Positions 9,588-17,966 of a stretch of 38,535 bases of DNA are shown here, piece after piece (within the stretch, counting starts at the first letter, position 1; each line of letters opens with the position of its first letter). The stretch is from Leptolyngbyaceae cyanobacterium RM1_1_2 (lineage in GTDB: Bacteria > Cyanobacteriota > Cyanobacteriia > Phormidesmidales > Phormidesmidaceae): the NCBI GenBank assembly GCA_012032345.1, contig JAAUQI010000047.1, positions 1-38,535 of the forward strand. The letters run 5' to 3'. Under the pieces are notes generated by a model, which had not been told where the DNA came from, did not search any database, and saw nothing but the letters and a program-made list of their open reading frames with translations. A program made the translations under genes and the position numbers.

Positions 9588-10050
9588 CTTTGAGAGCGAT
9601 CGCGCCAGCAAAACTGATAGAGTTCGTTTTCTTAGCTCTGTCAAGGTGCTAAATCTGAGCTGGAGCATAACCGAGACAGCATGTTTTTTTCAAACAGCCG
9701 TCTAGAGAGCCAGTGCCCTTACATAGCAAAGCGCAGTTTGGTTAGGACAACTCAGATCGCTGAATCTTTACGTGACCGGCATCCTCTTCATCCTTCTGCC
9801 TTTTCTGCCTTCATCCTTCTGCCTTTCGCTATAGCTCTCACAAACTGACGTGCCTTGTCAAAAAGATGATTACTCCTAGAGCAAGATCTAGATTCTGCCC
9901 AGAGGAAATGGTAAGCTCTACCATAGATTCAATTCAATTAACTTGTTTTTTCCCATAGATTTCTGCCAATGAAAAAGGCATTCCCCCTTTCACTGCTGTT
10001 TGCATGATGCATTTTGACTCTGAGTTTATAGCAATCACCAATTAATATCT
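9588..10050. other. Gene-free stretch upstream of bicA
   Basis: This 463-bp gap holds copy B of the dispersed repeat (9721-9802) and a degenerate CCTTCTGCC tract to about 9830. The last 200 bases are AT-rich and must contain the bicA promoter. A TTGACT (10014-10019) is visible without a well-spaced -10 box, and TGCATGATGCA near 10001 is a short inverted repeat. No convincing CcmR/NdhR or CmpR site was recognised. Confidence 0.5.
9721..9802 (+). repeat. Dispersed 82-bp intergenic repeat, copy B
   Basis: Second copy of the repeat at 1381-1462, same orientation, six mismatches by eye. It again lies downstream of a plus-strand gene and is followed by a C/T-rich tandem tract. Confidence 0.85.
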
Positions 10051-11751
10051 ATGCAACTCACAAATCGAATTAATTTTAGGCATGTACGAGGTGACATCTT
10101 TGGGGGCGTAACTGCCGCTATTATTGCATTGCCGATGGCTCTTGCTTTTGGCGTCGCTTCAGGGGCTGGTGCAGCGGCGGGTCTGTGGGGAGCCGTACTG
10201 GTTGGTTTCTTTGCTGCCCTGTTTGGAGGCACTCCCACCCTGATTTCAGAGCCTACCGGCCCGATGACCGTTGTCATGACTGCCGTAATCGCTAGCTTGA
10301 CGGCAGCTAATCCTGAAAACGGTCTGGCAATGGCTTTTACAGTCGTTATGCTAGCAGGCGTTTTTCAAATTGTTTTGGGCGCTTTGCGGCTAGGTCGCTA
10401 TGTCACGCTGATGCCTTACACTGTCATTTCTGGATTCATGTCTGGCATTGGCATTATTCTAATTATTTTGCAAACGGCTCCGTTCCTCGGACAGGCGAGT
10501 CCTCAAGGCGGTGTCATTGGCACAATCGGCAGCTTGCCGAACCTTTTAAGCAACATCAATCCGGCAGAGACTGCTTTAGCGATTTTGACTGTCGCACTAA
10601 TTCTATTTACCCCGGCTCGCGTCAAACGTTTTGTTCCACCTCAGCTAATTGCGTTGATTGTGGGCACTTTAGTCTCTTTACTTTTATTTCAGGACATTGA
10701 TATTCGTCGCATTGGCGAGATCCCGATGGGGTTTCCGGCACTGCGTTTGCCCTTCTTTAGCGTTGCTCAGCTCCGACTCATGCTGGTGAATGCAGCAGTT
10801 TTGGGCATGTTGGGCTGTATTGATGCGCTACTCACCTCCGTAGTTGCTGATAGTCTCACCCGCACAGAACACAATTCAAATAAAGAATTAATTGGTCAGG
10901 GCCTGGGAAATCTAGCCTCTGGTTTGTTTGGCGGTATTGCTGGAGCTGGGGCCACAATGGGCACAGTCGTCAATATTCAAGCAGGTGGACAAACAGCGCT
11001 CTCAGGCTTAACTCGTGCAGCTATCTTGTTCATCGTAATCATGGGTGCTGGTAGTCTAACGGCTACTATTCCAATGGCTGTCCTGGCGGGTATTGCCCTC
11101 AAAGTTGGCATTGACATTATTGACTGGAGTTTTTTGAAGCGGGCACACACGATCTCGGTCAAGGGCGCTGCCATTATGTATGTGGTTATTATTCTGACCG
11201 TCTTTGTAGATTTAATTGCAGCAGTGGGCATTGGTGTTTTTGTGGCTAATGTTTTGACTATCGATCGCCTCAGCAAGCTGCGTTCAGAAGAAGTCAAAGC
11301 CGTGACTGATGCAGATGATATGATTACGCTCAACGATGAGGAAAAAACGCTGCTGGATCGGGCTAAAGGTCGCATTTTGCTTTTCTATCTGAGTGGCCCC
11401 ATGATTTTCGGAGTTGCCAAGGCGATCGCCCGTGAGAATAATGCCGTTCGTCACTGTGATGTGCTTATCCTTGACCTGAGCGATGTCCCCCACGTAGGTG
11501 TTACGTCCTCGTTGGCGATTGAAAATGCAATTAAAGAATCACTCGATAAAAATCGGCAGGTTTTTATCGTAGGAGCAGCCGGACAAATCAAACACCGCTT
11601 GGAGAAAATGGGCGTATTCAAGAATATTCCACTCCAACACCTGCTGATGGATCGTACTGAAGCCCTGCGGCAGGCCGTTAATTTAGTCGAAGGGGCAGAC
11701 CACACAAACCCTGTAGAGCCTACCTCTGTAGAAATACTGGGAACTGCTTAG
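10051..11751 (+). CDS. bicA: Low-affinity, high-flux sodium-dependent bicarbonate transporter (SulP family)
   Basis: Plasma-membrane Na+/HCO3- symporter of the cyanobacterial CO2-concentrating mechanism. The 566 residues include the SulP transmembrane core, with hallmark segments GDIFGGVTAAIIALPMALAF, ISEPTGPMTVVMTAVIA and SVVADSLTRTEHNSNKELIG, all nearly identical to what I recall of characterised BicA. A cytoplasmic STAS domain (about residues 440-550: RILLFYLSGPMIFGVAKAIA, then DLSDVPHVGVTSSLAIENAI) follows. ATG 10051 gives the normal BicA N-terminus MQLTNRINFRHVRGD. It is monocistronic; the next gene lies on the other strand. The close match to BicA rather than to sulfate carriers makes the assignment firm. 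Confidence 0.95.
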   Translation: MQLTNRINFRHVRGDIFGGVTAAIIALPMALAFGVASGAGAAAGLWGAVLVGFFAALFGGTPTLISEPTGPMTVVMTAVIASLTAANPENGLAMAFTVVMLAGVFQIVLGALRLGRYVTLMPYTVISGFMSGIGIILIILQTAPFLGQASPQGGVIGTIGSLPNLLSNINPAETALAILTVALILFTPARVKRFVPPQLIALIVGTLVSLLLFQDIDIRRIGEIPMGFPALRLPFFSVAQLRLMLVNAAVLGMLGCIDALLTSVVADSLTRTEHNSNKELIGQGLGNLASGLFGGIAGAGATMGTVVNIQAGGQTALSGLTRAAILFIVIMGAGSLTATIPMAVLAGIALKVGIDIIDWSFLKRAHTISVKGAAIMYVVIILTVFVDLIAAVGIGVFVANVLTIDRLSKLRSEEVKAVTDADDMITLNDEEKTLLDRAKGRILLFYLSGPMIFGVAKAIARENNAVRHCDVLILDLSDVPHVGVTSSLAIENAIKESLDKNRQVFIVGAAGQIKHRLEKMGVFKNIPLQHLLMDRTEALRQAVNLVEGADHTNPVEPTSVEILGTA

Positions 11752-11889
11752 GCTCTGCTCTAGACTGAAAATTTTCAATGCCCGGTGCTGTAGCCTAGGC
11801 CATTGCACTCAAAACGCCAGCCAAAGGCTTGTCCTGCCCCTAGGGCCTCTGATGGCTTAGGCTGCGCCTCAAGCTCTACCAGTACGGCT

Positions 11890-12576
11890 TTAGAGGCTAG
11901 CGGGCTGAAATTGCTTTAATCCTGCTAGCACCTGCTCTGAACTCCCACACCAGCCCACGATGCCGCCTTGGGCACAAATCATCTCTAATGTGGCCTGCTT
12001 AAATTCAGGAAAGTAGCTGGCGGTGCCGTCTTCAACCAGCAGACACTCGTAGCCGCGATCGTTGGCTTCTCGCATGGTGGTTTGCACACAGACCTCAGTT
12101 GTCACCCCGGTAAGAATCAGGTGAGAAATATTGTGGGTTTTGAGCAAAAACTCTAGGTTTGTGTTGTAAAAAGCGCCCTTGCCCGGTTTGGCAATCACGG
12201 TTTCTCCCGATAGGGGAGCCAAATCACTAATGATGCCGTTGCCCGGTTCTCCCAGTACTAAAATGCGACCCATTGGCCCGCGATCGCCAATTTTGAGCGC
12301 TCCTTTGCCGCGATCGCGCTTTGAGGGCGGGCAGTCACTCAGATCACTCTGATGGCCTTCAACCGTTTGAAAAATGGGTAAGTGCAGAGCGCGAAACGCC
12401 GCCTGCAGCTTTTGCACCGTCGGCACAATCGCCTGCAATCGCTGCACATCGTTGCCGAGGGCATCGCCAAAGCCTCCCGGCTCTAGAAAGTCTCGCTGCA
12501 TGTCAATGATTAGCAGCGCTACCGAGGCCGTAGTGGGTAAGTGGTAGTCGTAAGGACGAGCCGTGATCGCAGGCAT
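11890..12576 (-). CDS. Isochorismatase-fold cysteine hydrolase
   Basis: A 228-residue cysteine amidohydrolase of the isochorismatase-like superfamily, the group that includes biuret, triuret, ureidoacrylate and nicotinamide hydrolases. The catalytic triad is visible: D25 in [11 protein letters not shown], Lys in [11 protein letters not shown] (K130 or K133) and nucleophile C163 in [12 protein letters not shown]. It resembles the broken biuret-hydrolase-like gene two positions upstream ([15 protein letters not shown] in this copy) but differs in the substrate-side loop ([11 protein letters not shown]) and the C-terminus, so it probably acts on a related but distinct amide. It is the last gene of the minus-strand set, starting 15 bases after the ABC ATPase stop. 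The exact substrate cannot be read from sequence. Confidence 0.88.
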   Translation of the reverse strand: MPAITARPYDYHLPTTASVALLIIDMQRDFLEPGGFGDALGNDVQRLQAIVPTVQKLQAAFRALHLPIFQTVEGHQSDLSDCPPSKRDRGKGALKIGDRGPMGRILVLGEPGNGIISDLAPLSGETVIAKPGKGAFYNTNLEFLLKTHNISHLILTGVTTEVCVQTTMREANDRGYECLLVEDGTASYFPEFKQATLEMICAQGGIVGWCGSSEQVLAGLKQFQPASL

Positions 12577-12591
12577 AGGATTTAAGTTGGG

Positions 12592-14139
12592 TTAGTGTCC
12601 AGCCATTTTTTGACCGATGGTGGTTAAGTCTGCGTCAGCGATCGCGCTTTCATAAACAAACTCGCCTTCGCTAATCACAATCACGCGATCGGCCAGACTC
12701 AACAGTTCATCTAAGTCTTCGCTCACCAGCAAGACAGCGACGCCCCGGTTGCGGGCGTTGACAATCTCACCGTGAATGAAATCAACGGCTGAAAAATCCA
12801 GGCCAAAGCAGGGGTTAGCCGCAATCAGCAAGTTAATCTGCTCAGAAGACAGTTCTCGTGCCAGCACCGTGCGCTGGACGTTGCCGCCGGAAAGATTGCT
12901 CACGGGCACGTCTGGTGAGGGCGTTTTCACCGAGAATGTTTTAATTAATCCCTCGGCCATGCTGCGAATCTGCTGCAGCACCAAAAATAGGCTCCACTTA
13001 GACTGAGGCGACTTGTCAAACGTTCGCAAAGCCATGTTCTCAGCTACGCTCATGTGAGGAACGCAGGCATTGCGCAACGGTTCTTCGGGCAGGGCAAAGA
13101 CGCGGTGGCGATCCATTTCGGTACGCCTAGCGCTGTAAGGTTCTCCGTTTACCTGAATCTCACCTGCCGTTGGCGATCGCTGTCCGGCTAAAACCTCCAC
13201 CAGTTCTCGCTGGCCGTTGCCAGATACCCCAGCAATACCGACAATTTCACCCCTGTGTACCGTCAAATTGACCTGTTTAATCGCAGGCAGGCCATTGTCA
13301 CGGTCGGCATTTAAGCTCTTCACCTCCAGCACCGGGCGCGGGTCAATCCCAGAACCTTTGATCACCTGCTTCATCAGGCGCTCTTCGCCCAGCATCATCT
13401 GCGCCATCTCAGCGATTGAGAGATTTTTGACCAAGCCATTGCCCGCCAGTTTGCCTTTGCGCAGCACTGTGACCTCATCGGTAAAGGCGGTGACTTCCCG
13501 AAATTTGTGAGTAATCAGCAAAACGCTGAGGTGTCCCGATTGCACTTCCTGCCGAATCAGCCCCAGCACCTCATCGGCTTCACCGGGGGTCAGCACCGAA
13601 GTGGGCTCGTCCAGGATCAGAATGCGGCTTTTGAGATAGAGCTGTTTGAGAATTTCTAGCTTTTGCTTTTGGCCTGCTGCCAGCTGACCCACGGGGGTAT
13701 ATAAGTCAACCTGAAAGGGGGAACTCGCCATAAAAGCGTTCAATTCGTCATATTCTGCTTTCCAGTTGATCACCTTGGCGGTGTCGTAGCGCGACAGCAC
13801 CAAATTTTCGGCGACCGTCATGGCCGGAACCGAGGTGAAATGCTGATAGACCATGCCGATGCCGCACTCATGGGCGTGCTTGGGGCTTTTGATCGTGTGC
13901 TCTTGCTGATTGACTAAAATCTTGCCAGCGGTCGGGGCGTAAAACCCCATAATGCATTTGACCAGGGTACTTTTGCCAGCGCCATTCTCGCCCAGCAGCG
14001 CATGAAAAGTTCCGGGCCTCAGCGTCATTGAGACATTGTCTAGAGCAACTAAGCTACCAAAGCGTTTGGTCATGTCGATGACCTGTAGCTCTGGCGGAGT
14101 CTGAACTTCGCTTCGGGTAGGGAGGGTGGCGGTTTTCAT
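12592..14139 (-). CDS. ABC transporter ATP-binding protein, BMP/nucleoside type (two NBDs)
   Basis: A 515-residue tandem-ATPase subunit of the type that energises importers for nucleosides, purines or simple sugars (NupA/YufO/RbsA-like). The first NBD has Walker A GENGAGKST, a degenerate signature LAAGQKQKLEIL and Walker B ILILDEPTS. The second has a degenerate Walker A (GVSGNGQRE), signature LSGGNVQRTVLAREL and a Walker B region reading LLIAANPCFGLD in place of the DEP motif, as is usual for the inactive half in this family. No permease or BMP-type lipoprotein gene is in the window, so the partners must be encoded elsewhere. It lies between two isochorismatase-fold hydrolases, which suggests import of their nitrogen-rich substrate. 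The family is certain; the cargo is inferred. Confidence 0.9.
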   Translation of the reverse strand: MKTATLPTRSEVQTPPELQVIDMTKRFGSLVALDNVSMTLRPGTFHALLGENGAGKSTLVKCIMGFYAPTAGKILVNQQEHTIKSPKHAHECGIGMVYQHFTSVPAMTVAENLVLSRYDTAKVINWKAEYDELNAFMASSPFQVDLYTPVGQLAAGQKQKLEILKQLYLKSRILILDEPTSVLTPGEADEVLGLIRQEVQSGHLSVLLITHKFREVTAFTDEVTVLRKGKLAGNGLVKNLSIAEMAQMMLGEERLMKQVIKGSGIDPRPVLEVKSLNADRDNGLPAIKQVNLTVHRGEIVGIAGVSGNGQRELVEVLAGQRSPTAGEIQVNGEPYSARRTEMDRHRVFALPEEPLRNACVPHMSVAENMALRTFDKSPQSKWSLFLVLQQIRSMAEGLIKTFSVKTPSPDVPVSNLSGGNVQRTVLARELSSEQINLLIAANPCFGLDFSAVDFIHGEIVNARNRGVAVLLVSEDLDELLSLADRVIVISEGEFVYESAIADADLTTIGQKMAGH

Positions 14140-14228
14140 CGGGGTTTGCTTGGGTAAATCGATGGGGCAGGTCGAACCGAGGTTTTAAGACTGCCTCTAG
14201 AGGCTGCGGACAAAACCTATGGGCGGGT

Positions 14229-14908
14229 CTAGGAGATAGCGGCTAAAAGGTCTTTTGAGGTGGCAACCGCACCAAAGACGCCGCCCTGCATTTTGACCAT
14301 CTTGAGGGCAGCGAGGTGGTTGCCGTAGTCGGTAGCGCCAGTGCAGTCTGAGAGCAGCAGGCATTCGTAGCCGCGATCGTTGGCGTCGCGCATGGTGGTG
14401 TGGACGCAGACATCGGTAGTAATGCCTGTGAGAATCAGATTTTGGATCCCCTGGCGGCTGAGGATTAGATCTAGATCGGTGGCATAAAAAGAGCCTTTGC
14501 CCGGTTTGTCAATAATCACTTCTCCTACAATCGGGGCTAGCTCGGGAATAATTTCCCACCCTGGTTCACCCCGGACTAAAATTTTGCCACCCGGCCCCAG
14601 ATCACCAATGCCTGCGCCAATCCGCCGCGATCGCAGCGCTTATTTTCGGGCAGGTCGGCCAGGTCGGGGCGGTGACCTTCGCGGGTGTGAATAATGAAAT
14701 ATCCCTGGGAGCGCATCACGGCTAGCAACTGCTGAATTGGCGCAATCGGCGATCGCGTCAGCGCTAGGTCATAACCCATTTTGTCTACATAGCCACCCTC
14801 GCCGCAAAAGTCCGTCTGCATGTCAATAATGACGAGGGCTGTATTTTTGGGTCGCAGGTCGCCATTGTAGGGGTAAGGATAGGGGTCAGCCTCAACAGAG
14901 TATCCCAT
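14229..14908 (-). pseudogene. Biuret amidohydrolase-like cysteine hydrolase, frameshifted
   Basis: Isochorismatase-fold hydrolase that, from memory, resembles rhizobial biuret hydrolase BiuH closely (DPYPYPYNGDLRPKNTAL, then DMQTDFCGEGGYVDKMGYDL). Biuret hydrolase makes allophanate and ammonia. The catalytic Asp is in VIIDMQTDF, Lys in DKPGKGSF and Cys in [12 protein letters not shown]. The first frame runs from 14908 to the HIP1 site at 14627-14634. Restoring one G there gives [20 protein letters not shown] and joins it to the second frame, for a full 227 residues. Every motif of the family is otherwise intact, so the break is recent or a sequencing error. The gene sits 89 bases before the ABC ATPase on the same strand. 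The biuret assignment is a recalled similarity, not a search result. Confidence 0.82.
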
Positions 14909-15124
14909 GGCAGCTACGGATAAAAATGTCTAACCATAGGCTTATCACCTAGTGCTGATTCCAAAAAGTTACCGCTGAACTAAACTACGCCAGCTTAATC
15001 ATTGTTCGCTTAAACAAAACCTCCACCGTGCATAAACTCTGATAGCGGCGATCGCTAAAGCTAGCAGCGCCACAGTCAAGGTAAACTCAGCGATCGCTCT
15101 AGAAGTACCTTTTTGGCTCAGTCA

Positions 15125-16150
15125 CTACGAGACTTGCGCAGGCTCCAAGGGCAACTCTTCGCCCTGATACTCGCGGCTGGGAGTGGGAAAGCCACAGGCG
15201 CTACCGTCAGTATGCACCACCTGGTCTTCCCAGGGCAGGCGGTAGCTGCCGTTGACTAAATCTTTCATGTAGGTGTAAGGGCAGTCCTGAGCGCCCCCCT
15301 TCACTGCCACATAGCCCCGGTGGCCGAACTGATAGATGTTATTTTCTACACCCCAGTGCTGCCGCGCTTCGCGCACCAGATCGGGGCGCACCTCGGCGGT
15401 GATAATTTCGTCTGGGCGGTGGCTACCCATAACCAGAGGCGTACCGTCAAAGTTGACGATCATGCCCTCGCCCATCGAGTCAAAGGTGCCGTCGGTGCCG
15501 CACATACACACAGAAGCTGTCACGATCAGGTTGCAAAAAGCGTTGGCCTGGTTGGTCACCTGCCAGGAGTGGCGAATGGGGGCAGTGTACCCCGCCGTGC
15601 GGAGCATGATTTCGGCCCCTTTGTAGGCACATTCTCGGGCCATCTCTGGGAACATACCGTCATGGCAGATGATTAGCGACAGCGTGCTGCCGTTTGGCCC
15701 TGCGCAGACCGGAATGCCCAGATTACCCGGTTCCCAAGGCTCAACCGGCACCCAGGGATGCAGCTTGCGGTAGTACAGTTTCAGGTCTCCGGCAGCGTCA
15801 ATAATCAGGCCGCTGTTGTAAGGGTTGCCGCTGGGGTTAAATTCCATGATGGAAAAACAGCCCCAGATCTGGTTTTGGCGGCAGGCTTGGCAAAATGCCT
15901 CAACTTCTGGCCCGTCCAAGCGACACATGATGTCGGGGTTAGTGTCCATTGAGAGGCCGTGCAGCGAATACTCAGGAAATACCACCAGATCCATTGCCGG
16001 CAGATTGCGGCGAGCCTTAGTGACTAGGTCGCAGATCCGCTGGGTCTGGCAGGCGAGGTCATCAGGGGTGACCACGTTGGGAAGCTGTAGCTGCACCATG
16101 CCTAACACAACGCCGTTAGGGGTTTTGTTCAGACCGCCCAAACCGCTCAT
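15125..16150 (-). CDS. amiF: Formamidase
   Basis: Nitrilase-superfamily amidase hydrolysing formamide to formate and ammonia. The triad is E60 (VVFPEYSLHGL), K129 (LYYRKLHPWVP) and C162 (LIICHDGMFPE), with the spacing of the characterised Helicobacter AmiF. Family segments RKLHPWVPVEPWEPGNLG, HDGMFPEMARECAYKGAE, GVENNIYQFGHRGYVA and NGSYRLPWED are present. ATG 16150 is chosen because GAGG lies six bases upstream; ATG 16162 would add four residues. At 341 residues the length is normal. A close alternative is a short-chain aliphatic amidase (AmiE), which differs mainly in substrate pocket; overall identity favours AmiF. It lies in the minus-strand nitrogen-scavenging group. Confidence 0.9.
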   Translation of the reverse strand: MSGLGGLNKTPNGVVLGMVQLQLPNVVTPDDLACQTQRICDLVTKARRNLPAMDLVVFPEYSLHGLSMDTNPDIMCRLDGPEVEAFCQACRQNQIWGCFSIMEFNPSGNPYNSGLIIDAAGDLKLYYRKLHPWVPVEPWEPGNLGIPVCAGPNGSTLSLIICHDGMFPEMARECAYKGAEIMLRTAGYTAPIRHSWQVTNQANAFCNLIVTASVCMCGTDGTFDSMGEGMIVNFDGTPLVMGSHRPDEIITAEVRPDLVREARQHWGVENNIYQFGHRGYVAVKGGAQDCPYTYMKDLVNGSYRLPWEDQVVHTDGSACGFPTPSREYQGEELPLEPAQVS

Positions 16151-16224
16151 GATTTGCCTCACTCAAAACTAGGAGTGCTTTTTAGCAAATCATAGACACA
16201 GACAAAATTCTGTTATTTTTTATG

Positions 16225-16252
16225 CGATAGCAGGTTACAAAACCTGCTATCG
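16225..16252. other. Perfect 12-bp inverted repeat between guaD and amiF
   Basis: CGATAGCAGGTT and AACCTGCTATCG surround a four-base loop, a very stable hairpin just after the guanine deaminase stop codon. On the minus strand it is followed by an A-rich stretch rather than a T run, so it is not a classical terminator for the operon. It could stabilise or process the message, or act as a weak terminator. Confidence 0.6.
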
Positions 16253-16256
16253 GGTG

Positions 16257-16730
16257 CTAATAGGTCAGCCTGTCGGTTTTGCTGGCCCATTCTTTGAAAG
16301 CCGCCACGGCCTCGTCCGGCATCATCTGGGTCATCGGCAGCGATCGCTCTGCAATCGGCAAGGCTATTTCTTGATAGATTGAGCCGCTGTTGAAGCCATA
16401 CTCGCTGGCGTCTTCTTTGGAGTTGGCATAGTAAACCCGGTCGAGCTTGGCCCAATAGACAGTCGCCATGCACATTGGGCAGGGTTCGCAGCTGGTGTAA
16501 AGCTCACAGCCCTGGAGCTGCCAGTGCTGTAGGTGCTGACAGGCGGCGCGGATGGCGATCATTTCAGCATGGGCTGTGGGGTCTTTGAGCGGCGCTACCT
16601 GATTCATGCCGCGCCCAATAATTTCGCCGTTTTTGACCACGACTGCCCCATAGGGGCCACCGGCGCTGCTGCGGATGCTCTCAAGGGAGAGGGCGATCGC
16701 CTGCTGCATAAATTCAGAGTTGGGTGTCAT
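16257..16730 (-). CDS. guaD: Guanine deaminase-like nucleoside/base deaminase
   Basis: Zinc-dependent deaminase of the cytidine-deaminase fold, most like the small bacterial guanine deaminases, which convert guanine to xanthine and ammonia. Zinc ligands are H54, C84 and C87 in TAHAEMIAI and SCEPCPMCMA; E56 is the proton shuttle. The C-terminal half (YGFNSGSIYQEIALPIAERS) fits GuaD rather than the tRNA-editing enzyme TadA. ATG 16730 is chosen because the family begins close to this point; the frame stays open further upstream without family similarity. The length is 157 residues. It is in the same minus-strand run as amiF and the hydrolases, so purine nitrogen salvage is likely. Confidence 0.87.
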   Translation of the reverse strand: MTPNSEFMQQAIALSLESIRSSAGGPYGAVVVKNGEIIGRGMNQVAPLKDPTAHAEMIAIRAACQHLQHWQLQGCELYTSCEPCPMCMATVYWAKLDRVYYANSKEDASEYGFNSGSIYQEIALPIAERSLPMTQMMPDEAVAAFKEWASKTDRLTY

Positions 16731-16818
16731 TGTTTTTAGCTCAGATAGCGGCTTTTTATATCTGGTTTGATTTCGACTAACCCACAGATTAACGCACAAA
16801 GCTTTTACTTAAAAAAAG

Positions 16819-17207
16819 TCAAGTCTGCTGCAACTGCTTATAGGCGCGCCAGCCGCCAAACTGGGTGATTTCACGCTGAGCGATGCAGGCGATCGCCTCG
16901 CCAATCACTCCCAAAACCACCTCGCCGTCCTCTAGCCTGACTTTACCAATGGCTAATCCTGGCGGTTCCCGCAGCAAAAGCTGACCTAGACCAGCCGGGG
17001 GCACAGCCCAGATTTCAACCGCGATCGCGCCCCGCCTGACTCAACCCGCTGCATGGCAGGATGGCGATCGCTAATTGACCACAGCCGATAAACGGGTTCG
17101 GTTTTTGCCTCTCGCACAAACTCGGCTTTAATATCCAGCAGATTTTGGTTCAGCGCCAGACCCCGCATTAGGGTACCGTTAACCGCTAGGTTCAGACATT
17201 CAGACAT
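16819..17207 (-). pseudogene. Allophanate-hydrolase-tail/gamma-glutamylcyclotransferase-like protein, frameshifted
   Basis: Small protein matching the stand-alone form of the C-terminal domain found on allophanate hydrolases (cyclotransferase-like fold). Motifs are LAVNGTLMRGLALNQNLL, YRLWSISDRHPAMQRV, then in the other frame LREPPGLAIGKVRLEDGEV and QREITQFGGWRAYK. Two surplus bases (GC at 17029-17030) beside the HIP1 site at 17021-17028 break the frame; without them the two parts join through GGAIAVEIWAVPPAGLGQ to give about 128 residues. The start is ATG 17207. It is the first gene of the nitrogen-scavenging run, and its link to urea/allophanate metabolism supports the biuret reading of the neighbour. 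The break may be a sequencing error. Confidence 0.8.
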
Positions 17208-17242
17208 GATATTGAGGCTGCAAGCAGCAGATAAAATAAGCA

Positions 17243-17263
17243 CTGACAGACTGAAGCTGTCAG
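17243..17263. promoter_or_regulatory. Inverted repeat upstream of the nitrogen-scavenging genes
   Basis: CTGACAG and CTGTCAG flank a seven-base centre, 36 to 56 bases before the ATG at 17207. The position fits an operator or a short 5' leader hairpin. No GTA-N8-TAC NtcA site was found nearby. Confidence 0.4.
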
Positions 17264-17320
17264 CGCTAAGTAGATTTTAGAATGAGACTCGTGCGGTGCC
17301 ACAGCTAGAAATTAGGGCTG

Positions 17321-17350
17321 GTAGTGAGCGCTGAAGCACTCACTACGAAC
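17321..17350. repeat. Palindromic dispersed repeat, copy 1
   Basis: GTAGTGAG and CTCACTAC frame an imperfect palindrome (17321-17346). Read on the minus strand it starts GTTCGTAGTGAG(T)GCTTCA and matches 28436-28461 with one mismatch over most of its length. It is typical of short mobile palindromes between cyanobacterial genes. Confidence 0.75.
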
Positions 17351-17393
17351 AATAACATTACCCTAAAACTAAGCAGTGACTTGGCACGAGTCT

Positions 17394-17966
17394 TTAAGCC
17401 GCCTGTTTCTGACGCTTGAGCGCAGCCGCGCCCGCGCCCGATACCAGCAAACTCAGCAGCAAAGCCGGTTCAGGAACAGGGGTAGGTTCGGCAACAGCAA
17501 TCAAACCAGAAGCGTCAGGATCTCCGGCTGAAGAGCCATCCGTTGCCAGATTTTGCACCAGCAAAAACTCCAAATCAAAAATCAAATCTCCTGCTGCAAA
17601 GACGGCCTGATCCAGATCGTCGGCCAAATTGGGCAGGTTTGGAGTACCATCTACATAAAAACCGCTGTCAAAACCGACATCAAAAACCTGAATTTCTGCG
17701 TTAGGATCGTCGGAAGAAATGGAGAAAGCCGACACAAAATCATTGCCGCTCCAGTTCCAGAACCAGGAAGTTAGCTCATCGGGCGAAAGAATACCGTCAA
17801 GCGCAGATTCTTCCTCAGCTACAAGAGAGCCTGAGATGGTACCGCCACCTTCAGCTTCCCACCAGCCAGTATATTCAACATTCCAGCTAAACAGCGCCGC
17901 CTCTGCGGGCGCAGCTAGGGCCACCAAACTTAAAGCTGCGGTCGCAGCTAAAACAACATGCTTCAT
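17394..17966 (-). CDS. PEP-CTERM sorting-domain protein
   Basis: Exported protein of 190 residues with a signal peptide (MKHVVLAATAALSLVALAAP, cleaved after AEA) and a C-terminal sorting tail: PVPEPALL, a hydrophobic stretch and a basic end KRQKQAA. Such tails are recognised by exosortase/EpsH systems and place proteins on the surface or in exopolysaccharide. The body (residues 25-160) is acidic and beta-rich, without a known catalytic motif. ATG 17966 is preferred because it gives the correct signal peptide; GTG 17978 adds four residues. No exosortase gene is nearby. It lies downstream of phoX on the same strand, separated by a terminator-like hairpin. Confidence 0.85.
   Translation of the reverse strand: MKHVVLAATAALSLVALAAPAEAALFSWNVEYTGWWEAEGGGTISGSLVAEEESALDGILSPDELTSWFWNWSGNDFVSAFSISSDDPNAEIQVFDVGFDSGFYVDGTPNLPNLADDLDQAVFAAGDLIFDLEFLLVQNLATDGSSAGDPDASGLIAVAEPTPVPEPALLLSLLVSGAGAAALKRQKQAA

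Noticed and set aside
17207-17393. NtcA site (GTA-N8-TAC) expected for a nitrogen-controlled operon
   Set aside because: No sequence with correct spacing was found in the upstream region; GTAGTGAG at 17321 belongs to the palindromic repeat.
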